A stretch of 64,000 bases of DNA, taken from Oscarella lobularis (Eukaryota; Porifera; Homoscleromorpha; Homosclerophorida; Oscarellidae). Positions 33,237 to 45,222 of this stretch are shown one piece after another. Position numbers and translations under genes: made by a program. A model generated the notes under the pieces. It was not told the origin of the DNA. It was given only the letters and a program-made list of their open reading frames with translations, and ran no database searches. Each line of letters opens with the position of its first letter. The first letter of the stretch is position 1. The stretch lies in assembly GCF_947507565.1 (NCBI RefSeq), contig NC_089179.1:992001-1056000 (forward strand), written 5' to 3'.

Positions 33237-33315
33237 GAATAAAGAAAATTCTTCTTACGCCTTTGACAATAGTATCCATGCTTTGAAGCGCCAATTGAGC
33301 ATCCGGGATCGCGAG

Positions 33316-33884
33316 ATGGCTCGTACTTTCCAGACAAAGAAAAAGCCGAAGAATCAGAAGAAGGATCGCCGCCCGAAGCCTAGCGGTCCTTACAGAGGAA
33401 ACACATTTAGAATTGAAAAGGCCAAGGGGTACGTACAGTGTAGAAATGGAGCGTTTTTAGAACTATGCGAACCGAGATCATAGATCTAAGGAAGACGAGG
33501 TGCAGAGACTGATGACGGGGCTAAAGACGTCTTTTCCGGGATGCAAAATTGACCTCCGAAGGCATCCGCGTGAAGGAGCGTTCCTTTGCACTCTCGTCCG
33601 AAAAGATCAAGATGGTAGCGTTGTTTGTGGTCGATTAACTGCATGAATGGTCGATCTTCCGAACAGATGTCTTACTTTGGACTGGCAGTGATAAAGAAAG
33701 CAAATACCCCGGAGAAGGCGAGGTTGAGGCCGAGGCTCAACGACACGTAGAAAAGATTGAGGAAGATAAAGAGGAGAAGGATGATAAAGAGGCTGATAAA
33801 GAGGCTGATAAAGAAGTTGATAAAGAGAAAGGCGTCGATAAAGAAGCTGATGAAGAAACTGATGCCAAAGGTAAGGATGAATAA
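33316..33884 (+). CDS. Selenoprotein-H-like paralogue lacking the Cys/Sec motif
   Basis: Tandem partner of SELENOH, 182 bp downstream. Three exons (33316-33432, 33461-33614, 33667-33884) join with consistent phases to about 162 residues. A basic N-terminus (MARTFQTKKKPKNQKKDRRP) leads to NTFRIEKAKGY, the strand equivalent to ITFRIEHC in SELENOH. The C-x-x-U pair is replaced by residues with no Cys or TGA. The core continues LMTGLKTSFPGCKIDLRR, HPREGAFLCTLVRKDQD and VLLWTGSDKES, parallel to the SELENOH core. The GPPRKLKFP block is absent and is replaced by an acidic/Lys tail of Asp-Lys-Glu-Ala repeats. A nucleic-acid-binding or regulatory role without redox chemistry is inferred. Confidence 0.72.
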
Positions 33885-33932
33885 TAGAGAAATGGGCTAT
33901 TTGATCTGACTTGCTTGCATATTGTGTGTTCT

Positions 33933-34425
33933 GAGTAAAATGAGTTTGTGTTGACTGGAACAGATAGTTATAGCTAATTCTAATCCAAAATGAAAATACT
34001 CAAGTATACTTACTGAAAACGTCGGTTTATGTGATTGCGTCATATGGTACCAAAAGATCCATATTGTAGCCTGAGGCGCTTGGCTCGTCATACGCGGAGA
34101 AGCAGATGGATGGAAGCTGATTTTTCATCAGGTCAGACGTCAGGGCAAAGTCAAAAACGTTAATCGTTCCTCGTACTCTACGAGAAAGAACATAAATTCA
34201 AATAAAGATACTCATACTGAGACGTACGAAGATTTTAGAATGACATCCTCGTCGCTTTCATACCACGTCCAATCTTTGCCAGCTGGAACATTACCAACAA
34301 TCAGTTTAGTATCAAAAAAGGAGCACAGCTCAACGGGATGCCTAAATAAAACACGAGACGAGATACAGTAGCTGCCGAGCAACAAAAGACGGGAAACTAA
34401 CCTACTACTTGTTTCCCATAATAAA
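33933..34425 (-). repeat. Duplicated 3' end of FBXW8, left copy
   Basis: About 493 bp nearly identical to 61913-62407 in the same orientation, with about ten scattered substitutions and one small indel (CTCATACTGAG versus CTCACTCATACTAA). It contains the last WD-type exons and stop codon of FBXW8. Homology ends abruptly at GAGTAAAATGA on the left and at CCATAATAAA on the right, where phosphatase sequence begins. Confidence 0.93.
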
Positions 34426-34718
34426 ACTTCCTCATTAAAAGGATCCGACCAGAGCAGATCGCAGAACAAGCCGGTAAGAGGAGGCTCCCGAAATCGATCC
34501 AGCGCTCGAATATCGTCAACAGAATGCAAATGAGGACCTACAAGAAAAAATAATAAATAGACATAGTAGGAATTCTAATACGTGCACTCACTTATTCCAC
34601 CATGCAAACAGAGCCATTTCCCAATAGGTGACGTAGCGAGACAAGCAATAGGTAGACAATCAAAACACGCCATAAAACGCTCATACAAGACACTCCTCCC
34701 GAAAATTTTGCTCCTCGT
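34027..34718 (-). pseudogene. 3' fragment of a calcineurin-like PPP phosphatase fused in frame to FBXW8 C-terminus
   Basis: Transcript direction starts inside an exon at the satellite edge (34718): KIFGRSVLYERFMACFDCLP, then the PPP-family active-site strand WLCLHGGI. A proper GTGAGT intron leads to SPHLHSVDDIRALDRFREPP, then GLFCDLLWSDPFNEE. At 34426 the sequence passes, without changing frame, into the FBXW8 copy: VLLWETSSR, then the normal FBXW8 exons HPVELCSFFDTKLIVGNVPA and GYNMDLLVPYDAIT with the stop at 34027-34029. The phosphatase part lacks its N-terminal metal-binding half (on the far side of the satellites at 59.9-60.9 kb) and everything after the WSDP motif. Presumed non-functional, or a chimeric relic. 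Confidence 0.8.
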
Positions 34719-37700
34719 CGTACGTACTCCGCCGGCAGGCGATGTATATATTCCGGCAAGTGGTGCACGTATACTCAGCCGGCAGGCGATGTATATATTC
34801 CTGCAAGTGGTGTACGTATACTCAGCCGGCAGGCGAAGTACATATTCCGTCAAGTGGTGTACGTACTCCGCCGGCAGGCGGTGTATATATTCCGGCAAGC
34901 GGTGTACGTACTACGCCGGCAGGCGATGTACATATTCCGGCAAGTGGTGTACGTACTCCGCAGGCAGGCGATGTATATATTCCGGCAAGCGGTGTACGTA
35001 CTCCGCCGGCAGGCGATGTATATATTCCGGCAAGTGGTGTACGAACTCCGCCGGAGGCGGTGTGTATATTCCGGCAAGCGGTGTACGTACTCCGCCTGCA
35101 GGCGGTGTATATAATCCGGCAAGTGGTGTACTCCGCCGGCAGGCGGTGTATATATTCCGGCAAGTGGTGTACGTACTCCGCCGGAGGGCGATGTATATAT
35201 TCCGGCAAGTGGTGTACGTACTCCGCCGGCAGGCGATGAATATATTCCGGCAAGAGGTGTACGTACTCCACAGGCAGGCGGTGCATATATTCCGGCAGGC
35301 GGTGCATATATTCCAGCAAGTGGTGTACGTTCTCCGCCGGCAGGCGATGTATATATTCCGGCAAGTGGTGTACGTACTCCGCCGGCAGGCGGTGTATACA
35401 TTACGGCAGGCGGTGCATATATTCCGGCAAGTGGTGTACGTACTCCGCCGGCAGGCGATGAATATATTCCGGCAAGAGGTGTACGTACTCCACAGGCAGG
35501 CGGTGCATATATTCCGGCAGGCGGTGCATATATTCCAGCAAGTGGTGTACGTTCTCCGCCGGCAGGCGATGTATATATTCCGGCAAGTGGTGTACGTACT
35601 CCGCCGGCAGGCGGTGTATACATTCCGGCAGGCGGTGCATATATTCCGGCAAGTGGTGTACGTACTCCGCCGGCAGGCGATGTATATATTCCGGAAAAAG
35701 GTGTATATATTCCGGCAAGAGGTGTACGTACTCCGCCGGCAGGCGATGTATATATTCCGACAAGTGGTGTACGTACTCCGCCGGAAGGCGGTGTATATAT
35801 TCCGGAGAGTGGTGAACGTACTCCGCCGGCTGGCGGTGTATATATTCCAAAAAGAGGTGTATATATTCCGGCAAGGTGTGTACGTACTCCGCCGGCAGGC
35901 GGTGTATATATTCCGGCAGGTGGTGTACGTGCTCTGCCGGCAGGCGGTGTATATATTCGGGCAAGCGGTGTATATATTCCGGAAGGCAGTGTACCTACTC
36001 CGCCGGGAGGCGGTGTATATATTCCTGCAGGCGTGTACGTACTCTGCCAGCAGGCGGTGTATATATTACAGAAAGCGAGTATATATTCCGGAAGGCAGGT
36101 TACGTACTACGCCGGCAGGCGGTGTATATATTACGGAGAGCGGTGTACGTACTCCGCCTGCAGGCGGTGTATATATTACGGCAAGCGGTGTACGTATACT
36201 CAGCCGGCAGGCGATGTATATATTCCGGGGAGATGTGTATATATTCCGGCAAGAGGTGTACGTACTCCGCCGGTAGGCGATGTATATATTCCGACAAGTG
36301 GTGTACGTACTCCGCCGGCTGGCGGTGTATATATTCCAGCAAAGAGGCGTATATATTCCGGCAAGGGGTGTACGCACTCCGCCGGCAGGCGGTGTATATA
36401 TTCCGGTGAGTGGTGTACGTACTCCGCCGGCTGGCGGTGTATATATTCCGGCAAGAGGTGTATATAATCCGGCAAAGGGTGTACGTACTCCGCCGGTAGG
36501 CGGAGTATATATTCCGCCAAGTGGTGTACGTATACTCCACCGGAAGGCGGTGTATATATTCCGGCAAGCGGTGTACGTACTCCGCGGGCAGGCGGTGTAT
36601 ATATTCCGGAAGGCAGTGTACGTACTCCGCCGGCAGGCGGTGTATATGATCCGGCAAGCGGTGTACGTACTCCGGAGGCAGGCGGTGTATATATTCCGGA
36701 AAACGTGTACGTACTCCGCCGGCAGGCGGTGTATATATTCCGGCAAGCGAGTATATATTCCGGATAGCAGTGTACGTACTCCGCCGGCAGGCGGTGTGTA
36801 TATTCGGGCAAGCGGTAAATATATTCCGGAAGGCAGTGTACCTACTCCGCCGGGAGGCGGTGTATATATTCCTGCAGGCGTGTACGTACTCTGCCAGCAG
36901 GCGGTGTATATATTACAGAAAGCGAGTATATATTCCGGAAGGCAGGTTACGTACTACGCCGGCAGGCGGTGTATATATTACGGAGAGCGGTGTACGTACT
37001 CCGCCTGCAGGCGGTGTATATATTACGGCAAGCGGTGTACGTATACTCAGCCGGCAGGCGATGTATATATTCCGGGGAGATGTGTATATATTCCGGCAAG
37101 AGGTGTACGTACTCCGCCGGTAGGCGATGTATATATTCCGACAAGTGGTGTACGTACTCCGCCGGCTGGCGGTGTATATATTCCGGCAAGAGGTGTATAT
37201 AATCCGGCAAAGGGTGTACGTACTCCGCCGGTAGGCGGAGTATATATTCCGCCAAGTGGTGTACGTATACTCCACCGGAAGGCGGTGTATATATTCCGGC
37301 AAGCGATGTACGTACTCCGCAGGCAGGCGATGTATATATTCCGGCAAGTGGTGTATGTACTCCGCCGGCAGGCGATGTATATACTCCGGCAAGTGGAGTA
37401 CGTACTCCGCCGGCAGGCGGTGTATATATTCCGGCAAGCGGTGTACGTACTCCGCAAGCAGGCGATGTATATATTCCGGCAAGTGGAGTACGTACTCCGC
37501 CGGCAGGCGGTGTATATATTCCGGCAAGCGGTGTACGTACTCCGCAAGCAGGCGATGTATATATTCCGGCAAGAGGTGTACGTACTCCGCAGGCAGGCGA
37601 TGTATATATTCGGGCAAGAGGTGTACGTACTCCGCCGGGTGGCGGTGTATATATTCCGGCAGGTGGTGTACGTATACTCAGCCGGCAGGCGGTGTATATA

Positions 37701-40700
37701 TTCCGGCAAGCGGTGTACGTACTCCGCAGGCAGGCGATGTATATATTCCGGCAAGAGGTGTATATATTCCGGCAAGTGGTGTATGTACTCCGCCGGCAGG
37801 CGATGTATATACTCCGGCAAGTGGAGTACGTACTCCGCCGGCAGGCGGTGTATATATTCCGGCAAGTGGAGTACGTACTCCGCAAGCAGGCGATGTATAT
37901 ATTCCGGCAAGAGGTGTACGTACTCCGCAGGCAGGCGATGTATATATTCCGGGAAGTGTTGTACGTACTCCGCCGGCAGGCGGTGTGTATATTCCGGCAA
38001 GAGGTGTACGTACCCCGCCGGCAGGCGATGTATATATTCCGGCAAGTGGTGTATATATTCCGGCAAGAGGTGTAGGCGATGTATATATTCCGGCAAAACG
38101 TGTACGTACTCCGCCGGCAGGCGGTGTATATATTCCGGCAAGAGGTGTACGTACTCCGCCGGCAGGCGATGTATATATTCCGGCAAGACGTGTACGTACT
38201 CCGCCTGCAGGCGGTGTATATTTTCCGGCAAGTGGCGTACGTACTCCGCCGGCAGGTGATGTATATATTCCGGGCAGGGGTGTACGTATACTCCGCCGGC
38301 AGGCGATGTATATATTCCGGCAAGCGGTGTACGTACTCCGCCGGCAGGCGATGTATATATTCGAGCAAGTGGTCTACGTACTCCGACGGCAGGCGGTGGA
38401 TATATTCCGGCAAGTGGTGTACGTACTCCGCCGGCTGGCGGTGTATATATTCCGGCAAGAGGTGTACGTACTCGGCAGGCAGGCGATGTATATATTCAGG
38501 CAAGAGGTGTATATATTCCGGCAAGAGGTGTACGTACTCCGCCGGCAGGCGATGTATATATTCCGGCAAGACGTGTACGTACTTCGCCGGCAGGCGGTGT
38601 ATATATTCCGGCAAGCGAGTATATATTCCGGAAGGCAGGTTACGTACTACGCCGGCAGGCGGTGTATATATTCCGGCAAGCGGTGTATATATTACGGAGA
38701 GCGGTGTACGTACTCCGCCGGCAGGCGATGTATATATTCCGACAAGTGGTGTACGTACTCCGCCGGAAGGCGGTGTATATATTCCGGAGAGTGGTGTACG
38801 TACTCCGCCGGCAGGCGGTGTATATATTCCGGGAAGCGGTGTATATATTACGGCAAGCGGTGTACGTACTCCGCGGGCAGGCGGTGTATATATTCCGGCA
38901 GGCGTGTACATACTCCGCCGGCGAGCGGTGTATATATTCCGGAAGGCAGTGTACGTACTCCGCCGGCAGGCGGTGTATATGATCCGGCAAGCGGTGTACG
39001 TACTCCGGAGGCAGGCGGTGTATATATTCCGGAAAACGTGTACGTACTCCGCCGGCAGGCGGTGTATATATTCCGGCAAGCGAGTATATATTCCGGATAG
39101 CAGTGTACGTACTCCGCCGGCAGGCGGTGTATATATTCCGGAGGGCCGTGTATATATTCGGGCAAGCGGTGTATATATTCCGGAGGGCAGTGTACCTACT
39201 CCGCCGGGAGGCGGTGTATATATTCCTGCAGGCGTGTACGTACTCTGCCAGCAGGCGGTGTATATATTACAGCAAGCGAGTATATATTCCGGAAGGCAGG
39301 TTACGTACTACGCCGGCAGGCGGTGTATATATTCCGGCAAGCGGTGTATATATTACGGAGAGCGGTGTACGTACTCCGCCTGCAGGCGGTGTATATATTA
39401 CGGCAAGCGGTGGGTATATTCCGGCAAGCAGTGTATATATTCCGGAAGGCATTGTACGTACTCCGCCGGCAGGCGGTGTATATATTCTGGAGAGCGGTGT
39501 ACATATTCCGGCAGGCGGTGCACGTACTCCGCCGGCAGGCGATGTATATATTCCGGCAAGTGGTGTACGTATACTCCGCCGGGTGGCGGTGTATATATTC
39601 CGGCAGGTGGTGTACGTATACTCAGCCGGCAGGCGATGTATATACTCCGGCAAGTGGTGTACGTATACTCCGCCGGCAGGCGATGTATATACTCCGGCAA
39701 GTGGTGTACGTATACTCCGCCGGCAGGCGATGTATATATTCCGGCAAGTGGTGTACGTATACTCCGCCAGTAGGCGGTGTATATATTCCGGCAAGTGGTG
39801 TACGTACTCCGCCGGCAGGCGATGTATATATTCCGGCAAGTGGTGCACGTATACTCAGCCGGCAGGCGATGTATATATTCCTGCAAGTGGTGTACGTATA
39901 CTCAGCCGGCAGGCGATGTACATATTCCGTCAAGTGGTGTACGTACTCCGCCGGCAGGCGGTGTATATATTCCGGCAAGCGGTGTACGTACTACGCCGGC
40001 AGGCGATGTACATATTCCGGCAAGTTGTGTACGTACTCCGCAGGCAGGCGATGTATATATTCCGGCAAGTGGTGTACGTACTCAGCCGGCAGGCGGTGTA
40101 TATATTCCGGCAGGCGATGTATATATTCAGGCAAGAGGTGCACGTACTCCGCAGGAAGGCGATGTATATATTCCGGGGAGATGTGTATATATTCCGGCAA
40201 GAGGTGTACGTACTCCGCCGGTAGGCGATGTATATATTCCGACAAGTGGTGTACGTACTCCGCCGGCTGGCCGTGTATATATTCCAGCAAAGAGGTGTAT
40301 ATATTCCGGCAAGGGGTGTACGCACTCCGCCGGCAGGCGGTGTATATATTCCGGTAAGTGGTGTACGTACTCCGCCGGCTGGCGGTGTATATATTCCGGC
40401 AGGCGGTGTATATATTCCGGCAAGCGGTGTATATATTCCGGCAAGCGGTGTATATATTCCGGCAGGCGGTGTATATATTCCGGCAGGCGGTGTATATATT
40501 CCGGCAGGCGTGTACGTACACCGCCGGCAGGCGGTGTATATATTCCGGCAGGCGTGTACGTACTCCGCCGGCAAGCGGTGTATATATTCCGGCAGGCGGT
40601 GTATATATTCCGGCAGGCGGTGTATATATTCCGGCAGGCGGTGTACGTACTCCGCCGGCAAGCGGTGTATATATACCGGCAGGCGTGTACGTACACCGCC

Positions 40701-43700
40701 GGCAAGCGGTGTATATATTCCGGCAGGCGGTGTATATATTACGGCAGGCGGTGTATATATTCCGGCAAGCGGTGTATATATTCCGGCAGGCGGCTACAAC
40801 GACTACAATGACTGCAACGGCTACAATGACTACAACGACTACAACGACTACAACGGCTACAACGGCTACAACGGCTACAACGACTACAACGGCTACAACG
40901 ACTACAACGGCTACAACGACTACAACGGCTACAATGGCTACAACGACTACAATGACTGCAGGCGGTGTATATATTCCGGCAGGCGGTGTACGTACTCCGC
41001 CGGCAAGCGGTGTATATATTCCGGCAGGCGGTGTACGTACTCCGCCGGCAAGCGGTGTATATATACCGGCAGGCGTGTACGTACACCGCCGGCAAGCGGT
41101 GTATATATTCCGGCAGGCGGTGTATATATTCCGGCAAGCGGTGTAAATATACCGGCAAGCATGTACTCCGCCGGGGGGCGGTGTATATATTCCGGCAAGC
41201 GGTGTACGTACTCCGCTGGCAGGCGTGTACGTTCTCCGCCGGCAGGCGGTGTATATATTCCGGCAAACAGTGTATATATTCCGGCAAGCGGTGTATATAT
41301 TCCGGCAGGCGTGTACGTACTCCGCCGGCAGGCGGTGTATATATTCCGGCAGGCGGTGTATATATTCTGGCAAGAAACTACAACGGCTACAACTACAACA
41401 ACTACCACAACGGCTACAATGACTACAACGACTACAACGGCTACAATGACTACAATGACTACAATGACTGCAACGGCTACAATGACTACAACGACTACAA
41501 CGGCTACAATGACTACAATGACTGCAACGGCTACAATGACTACAACGACTACAACGACTACAACGGCTACAACGACTACAACGACTACAACGGCTACAAC
41601 GACTACAACGGCTACAACGGCTACAACGACTACAACGGCTACAACGACTACAACGGCTACAACGACTACAATGACTACAATGACTACAATGACTGCAACG
41701 ACTACAACGGCTACAACGACTACAACGGCTACAACGGCTACAACGACTACAACGGCTACAACGACTACAATGACTACAATGACTACAATGACTGCAACGG
41801 CTACAATGACTATAACGACTACAACGACTACAACGGCTACAACGACTACAACGGCTACAACGGCTACAACGGCTACAACGACTACAACGGCTACAACAAC
41901 TACAACGGCTACAACGACTACAACGGCTACAACGACTACAACGGCTACAACGACTACAATGACTACAATGACTACAATGACTGCAACGGCTACAATGACT
42001 ACAACGACTACAATGACTACAACGGCTACAACGACTACAACGGCTACAACGACTACAACGGCTACAACGACTACAACGGCTACAACGACTACAACGGCTA
42101 CAACGGCTACAACGACTACAACGGCTACAACGACTACAATGACTACAATGACTACAATGACTGACACGGCTACAATGACTACAACGACTACAACGACTAC
42201 AACGGCTACAACGGCTACAACGGCTACAACGGCTACAACGACTACAACGGCTACAACGACTACAACGGCTACAACGACTACAACGGCTACAACGACTACA
42301 ACGGCTACAACGACTACAATGACTACAATGACTACAATGACTGCAACGGCTACAATGACTACAACGACTACAACGACTACAACGGCTACAACGACTACAA
42401 CGGCTACAACGACTACAACGGCTACAACGGCTACAACGACTACAACGGCTACAACGACTACAATGACTACAATGACTACAATGACTGCAACGGCTACAAT
42501 GACTACAACGACTACAATGACTACAACGGCTACAACGACTACAACGGCTACAACGACTACAACGGCTACAACGACTACAACGGCTACAACGACTACAACG
42601 GCTACAACGGCTACAACGACTACAACGGCTACAACGACTACAATGACTACAATGACTACAATGACTGACACGGCTACAATGACTACAACGACTACAACGA
42701 CTACAACGGCTACAACGGCTACAACGGCTACAACGGCTACAACGACTACAACGGCTACAACGACTACAACGGCTACAACGACTACAACGGCTACAACGAC
42801 TACAACGGCTACAACGACTACAACGACTGCAACGGCTACAACGACTACAATGACTGCAATGACTACAATGACTGCAACGGCTACAACGACTACAACGACT
42901 ACAACGGCTACAACGGCTACAACGACTACAACGGCTACAACGACTACAACGGCTACAACGGCTACAACGGCTACAACGACTACAACGACTACAACGACTA
43001 CAATGACTACAATGACTACAATGACTGCAACGGTTACAATGACTACAACGACTACAACGACTACAACGGCTACAACGACTACAACGGCTACAACGACTAC
43101 AACGGCTACAACGACTACAACGGCTACAACGACTACAACGGCTACAACGACTACAATGACTACAATGACTACAACGACTGCAACGGCTACAACGACTACA
43201 ACGACTACAACGGCTACAACGACTACAACGGCTACAACGACTACAACGGCTACAACGACTACAACGGCTACAACGACTACAACGGCTACAACGGCTACAA
43301 CGGCTACAACGACTACAATGACTACAATGACTACAATGACTGCAACGGCTACAATGACTACAACGACTACAACGACTACAACGGCTACAACGACTACAAC
43401 GGCTACAACGACTACAACGGCTACAACGACTACAACGGCTACAACGACTACAACGGCTACAACGACTACAACGACTACAACGGCTACAATGACTACAATG
43501 ACTGCAACGGCTACAATGACTACAACGACTACAACGGCTACAACGACTACATCGGCTACAACGGTGTATATATTCCGGAAGGCAGTGTACGTACTTTGCC
43601 GACAGGCAGTGTATATATTACGGAAGCGGTGTACATACTCCGCGGGCAGGCGGTGTATATATTCCGGCAAGCGGTGTATATATTCCGGAAGGCAGTGTAC

Positions 43701-45206
43701 GTACTTTGCCGGCAGGCGGTGTATATATTCCGGCAGGCGGTGTATATATTCCGGCAAGCGGTGTATATATTACGGCAAGCGGTGTATATATTCCGGCAGG
43801 CGGTGTATATATTCCGGCAGGTGTATACATACTCCGCCGGCAGGCGGTGTATATATTCCGGCAAGCGGTGCATATATTCCGGCAGGCGGTGTACGTACAC
43901 CGCCGGCAGGCGGTGTATATATACCGGCAGGCGTGTACGTACTCCGCCGGCAAGCGGTGTATATATTCCGGCAGGCGTGTACGTACTCCGCCGGCAAGCG
44001 GTGTATATATTCCGGCAGGCGTGTACGTACTCCGCCGGCAAGCGGTGTATATATTCCGGCAGGCGGTGTATATATTCCGGCAGGCGGTGTATATATTCCG
44101 GCAGGCGGTGTATATATTCCGGCAGGCGTGTACGTACTCTGCCAGCAGGCGGTGTATATATTCCGGCAGGCGGTGTATATATTCCGGCAGGCGGTGTATA
44201 TATTCCGGCAGGCGTGTACGTACACCGCCGGTAGGCGGTGTATATATTCCGGCAGGCGTGTACGTACACCGCCGGCAGGCGGTGTATATATTCCGGCAGG
44301 CGGTGTATATATTCCGGCAGGCGTGTACGTACTCCGCCGGCAAGCGGTGTATATATTCCGGCAGGCGGTGTATATATTCCGGCAGGCGGTGTATATATTC
44401 CGGCAGGCGGTGTATATATTCCGGCAGGCGTGTACGTACTCCGCCGGCAAGCGGTGTATATATTCCGGCAGGCGTGTACGTACTCCGCCGGCAGGCGGTG
44501 TATATATTCCGGCAGGCGTGTACGTACTCTGCCAGCAGGCGGTGTATATATTCCGGCAGGCGGTGTATATATTCCGGCAAGCGGTGTATATATACCGGCA
44601 GGCGTGTACGTACTCCGCCGGCAAGCGGTGTATATATTCCGGCAGGCGGTGTATATATTCCGGCAGGCGTGTACGTACTCCGCCGGCAAGCGGTGTATAT
44701 ATTCCGGCAGGCGGTGTATATATTCCGGCAAGCGGTGTATATATTCCGGCAGGCGTGTACGTACTCCGCCGGCAAGCGGTGTATATATTCCGGCAGGCGG
44801 TGTATATATTCCGGCAGGCGGTGTATATATTCCGGCAAGCGGTGTATATATTCCGGCAGGCGGTGTACGTACACCGCCGGCAGGCGGTGTAGATATACCG
44901 GCAGGCGTGTACGTACTCCGCCGGCAAGCGGTGTATATATTCCGGCAGGCGGATTATATATTCCGGCAGGCGGTGTATATATTCCGGCAAGCGGTGTACG
45001 TATCCGCTGGCAGGCGGTGTATATATTCCGGAAGGCAGTGTATATGTGTATATATTCCGGCAGGCGTTGTATATATTCCGGCAAGCGGTGTATATATTCC
45101 GGCAGGCGTGTACGTACTCCGCCGGCAAGCGGTGTATATATTCCGGCAGGCGGTGTATATATTTCGGCAAGCGGTGTATATATACCGGCAAGCGTGTACG
45201 TACTCC
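34719..45206. repeat. 45-bp satellite block A
   Basis: Tandem array of a 45-bp unit made of two related parts: GTGTACGTACTCCGCCGGCA plus GGCG (24 bp) and GTGTATATATTCCGGCAAGT plus one base (21 bp). From 34.72 to about 40.38 kb the 45-bp form dominates, with variants (TACGTATACTCAGCC, TATTACGG, CTGGCGG). From 40.38 to 40.79 and 43.56 to 45.21 kb the 21-bp half-unit GGTGTATATATTCCGGCAGG is amplified alone, interspersed with CGTGTACGTACTCCGCCGG units. The consensus has no stop triplet on either strand and its length is divisible by three, so very long frames exist in all six frames; none is taken as a gene. The inserted 9-bp tract is described separately. Confidence 0.96.
40793..43562. repeat. 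9-bp repeat tract (ACAACGGCT/ACAACGACT) with higher-order structure
   Basis: About 2.77 kb of three-triplet units inside satellite block A, interrupted at 40960-41380 by 45/21-bp satellite. The unit varies between ACAACGGCT, ACAACGACT, ACAATGACT and GCAACGGCT. A recurring cassette, three ACAATGACT-type units then GCAACGGCTACAATGAC, reappears every 90-190 bp, showing higher-order amplification. On one reading it encodes Thr/Ala and on the others Tyr-Asn-Gly/Asp or Gln-Arg-Leu. All are consequences of the repeat and not evidence for protein. Confidence 0.93.
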
Positions 45207-45222
45207 TTATGAATAGTCTTAC

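Noticed and set aside
40228-44892. 1554-codon plus-strand open frame (and similar 300-1500-codon frames on both strands at 34.6-45.2 and 49.7-59.9 kb)
   Set aside because: They exist simultaneously in many overlapping frames because the satellite unit is divisible by three and lacks stops. No start context, splice structure or domain supports any of them.
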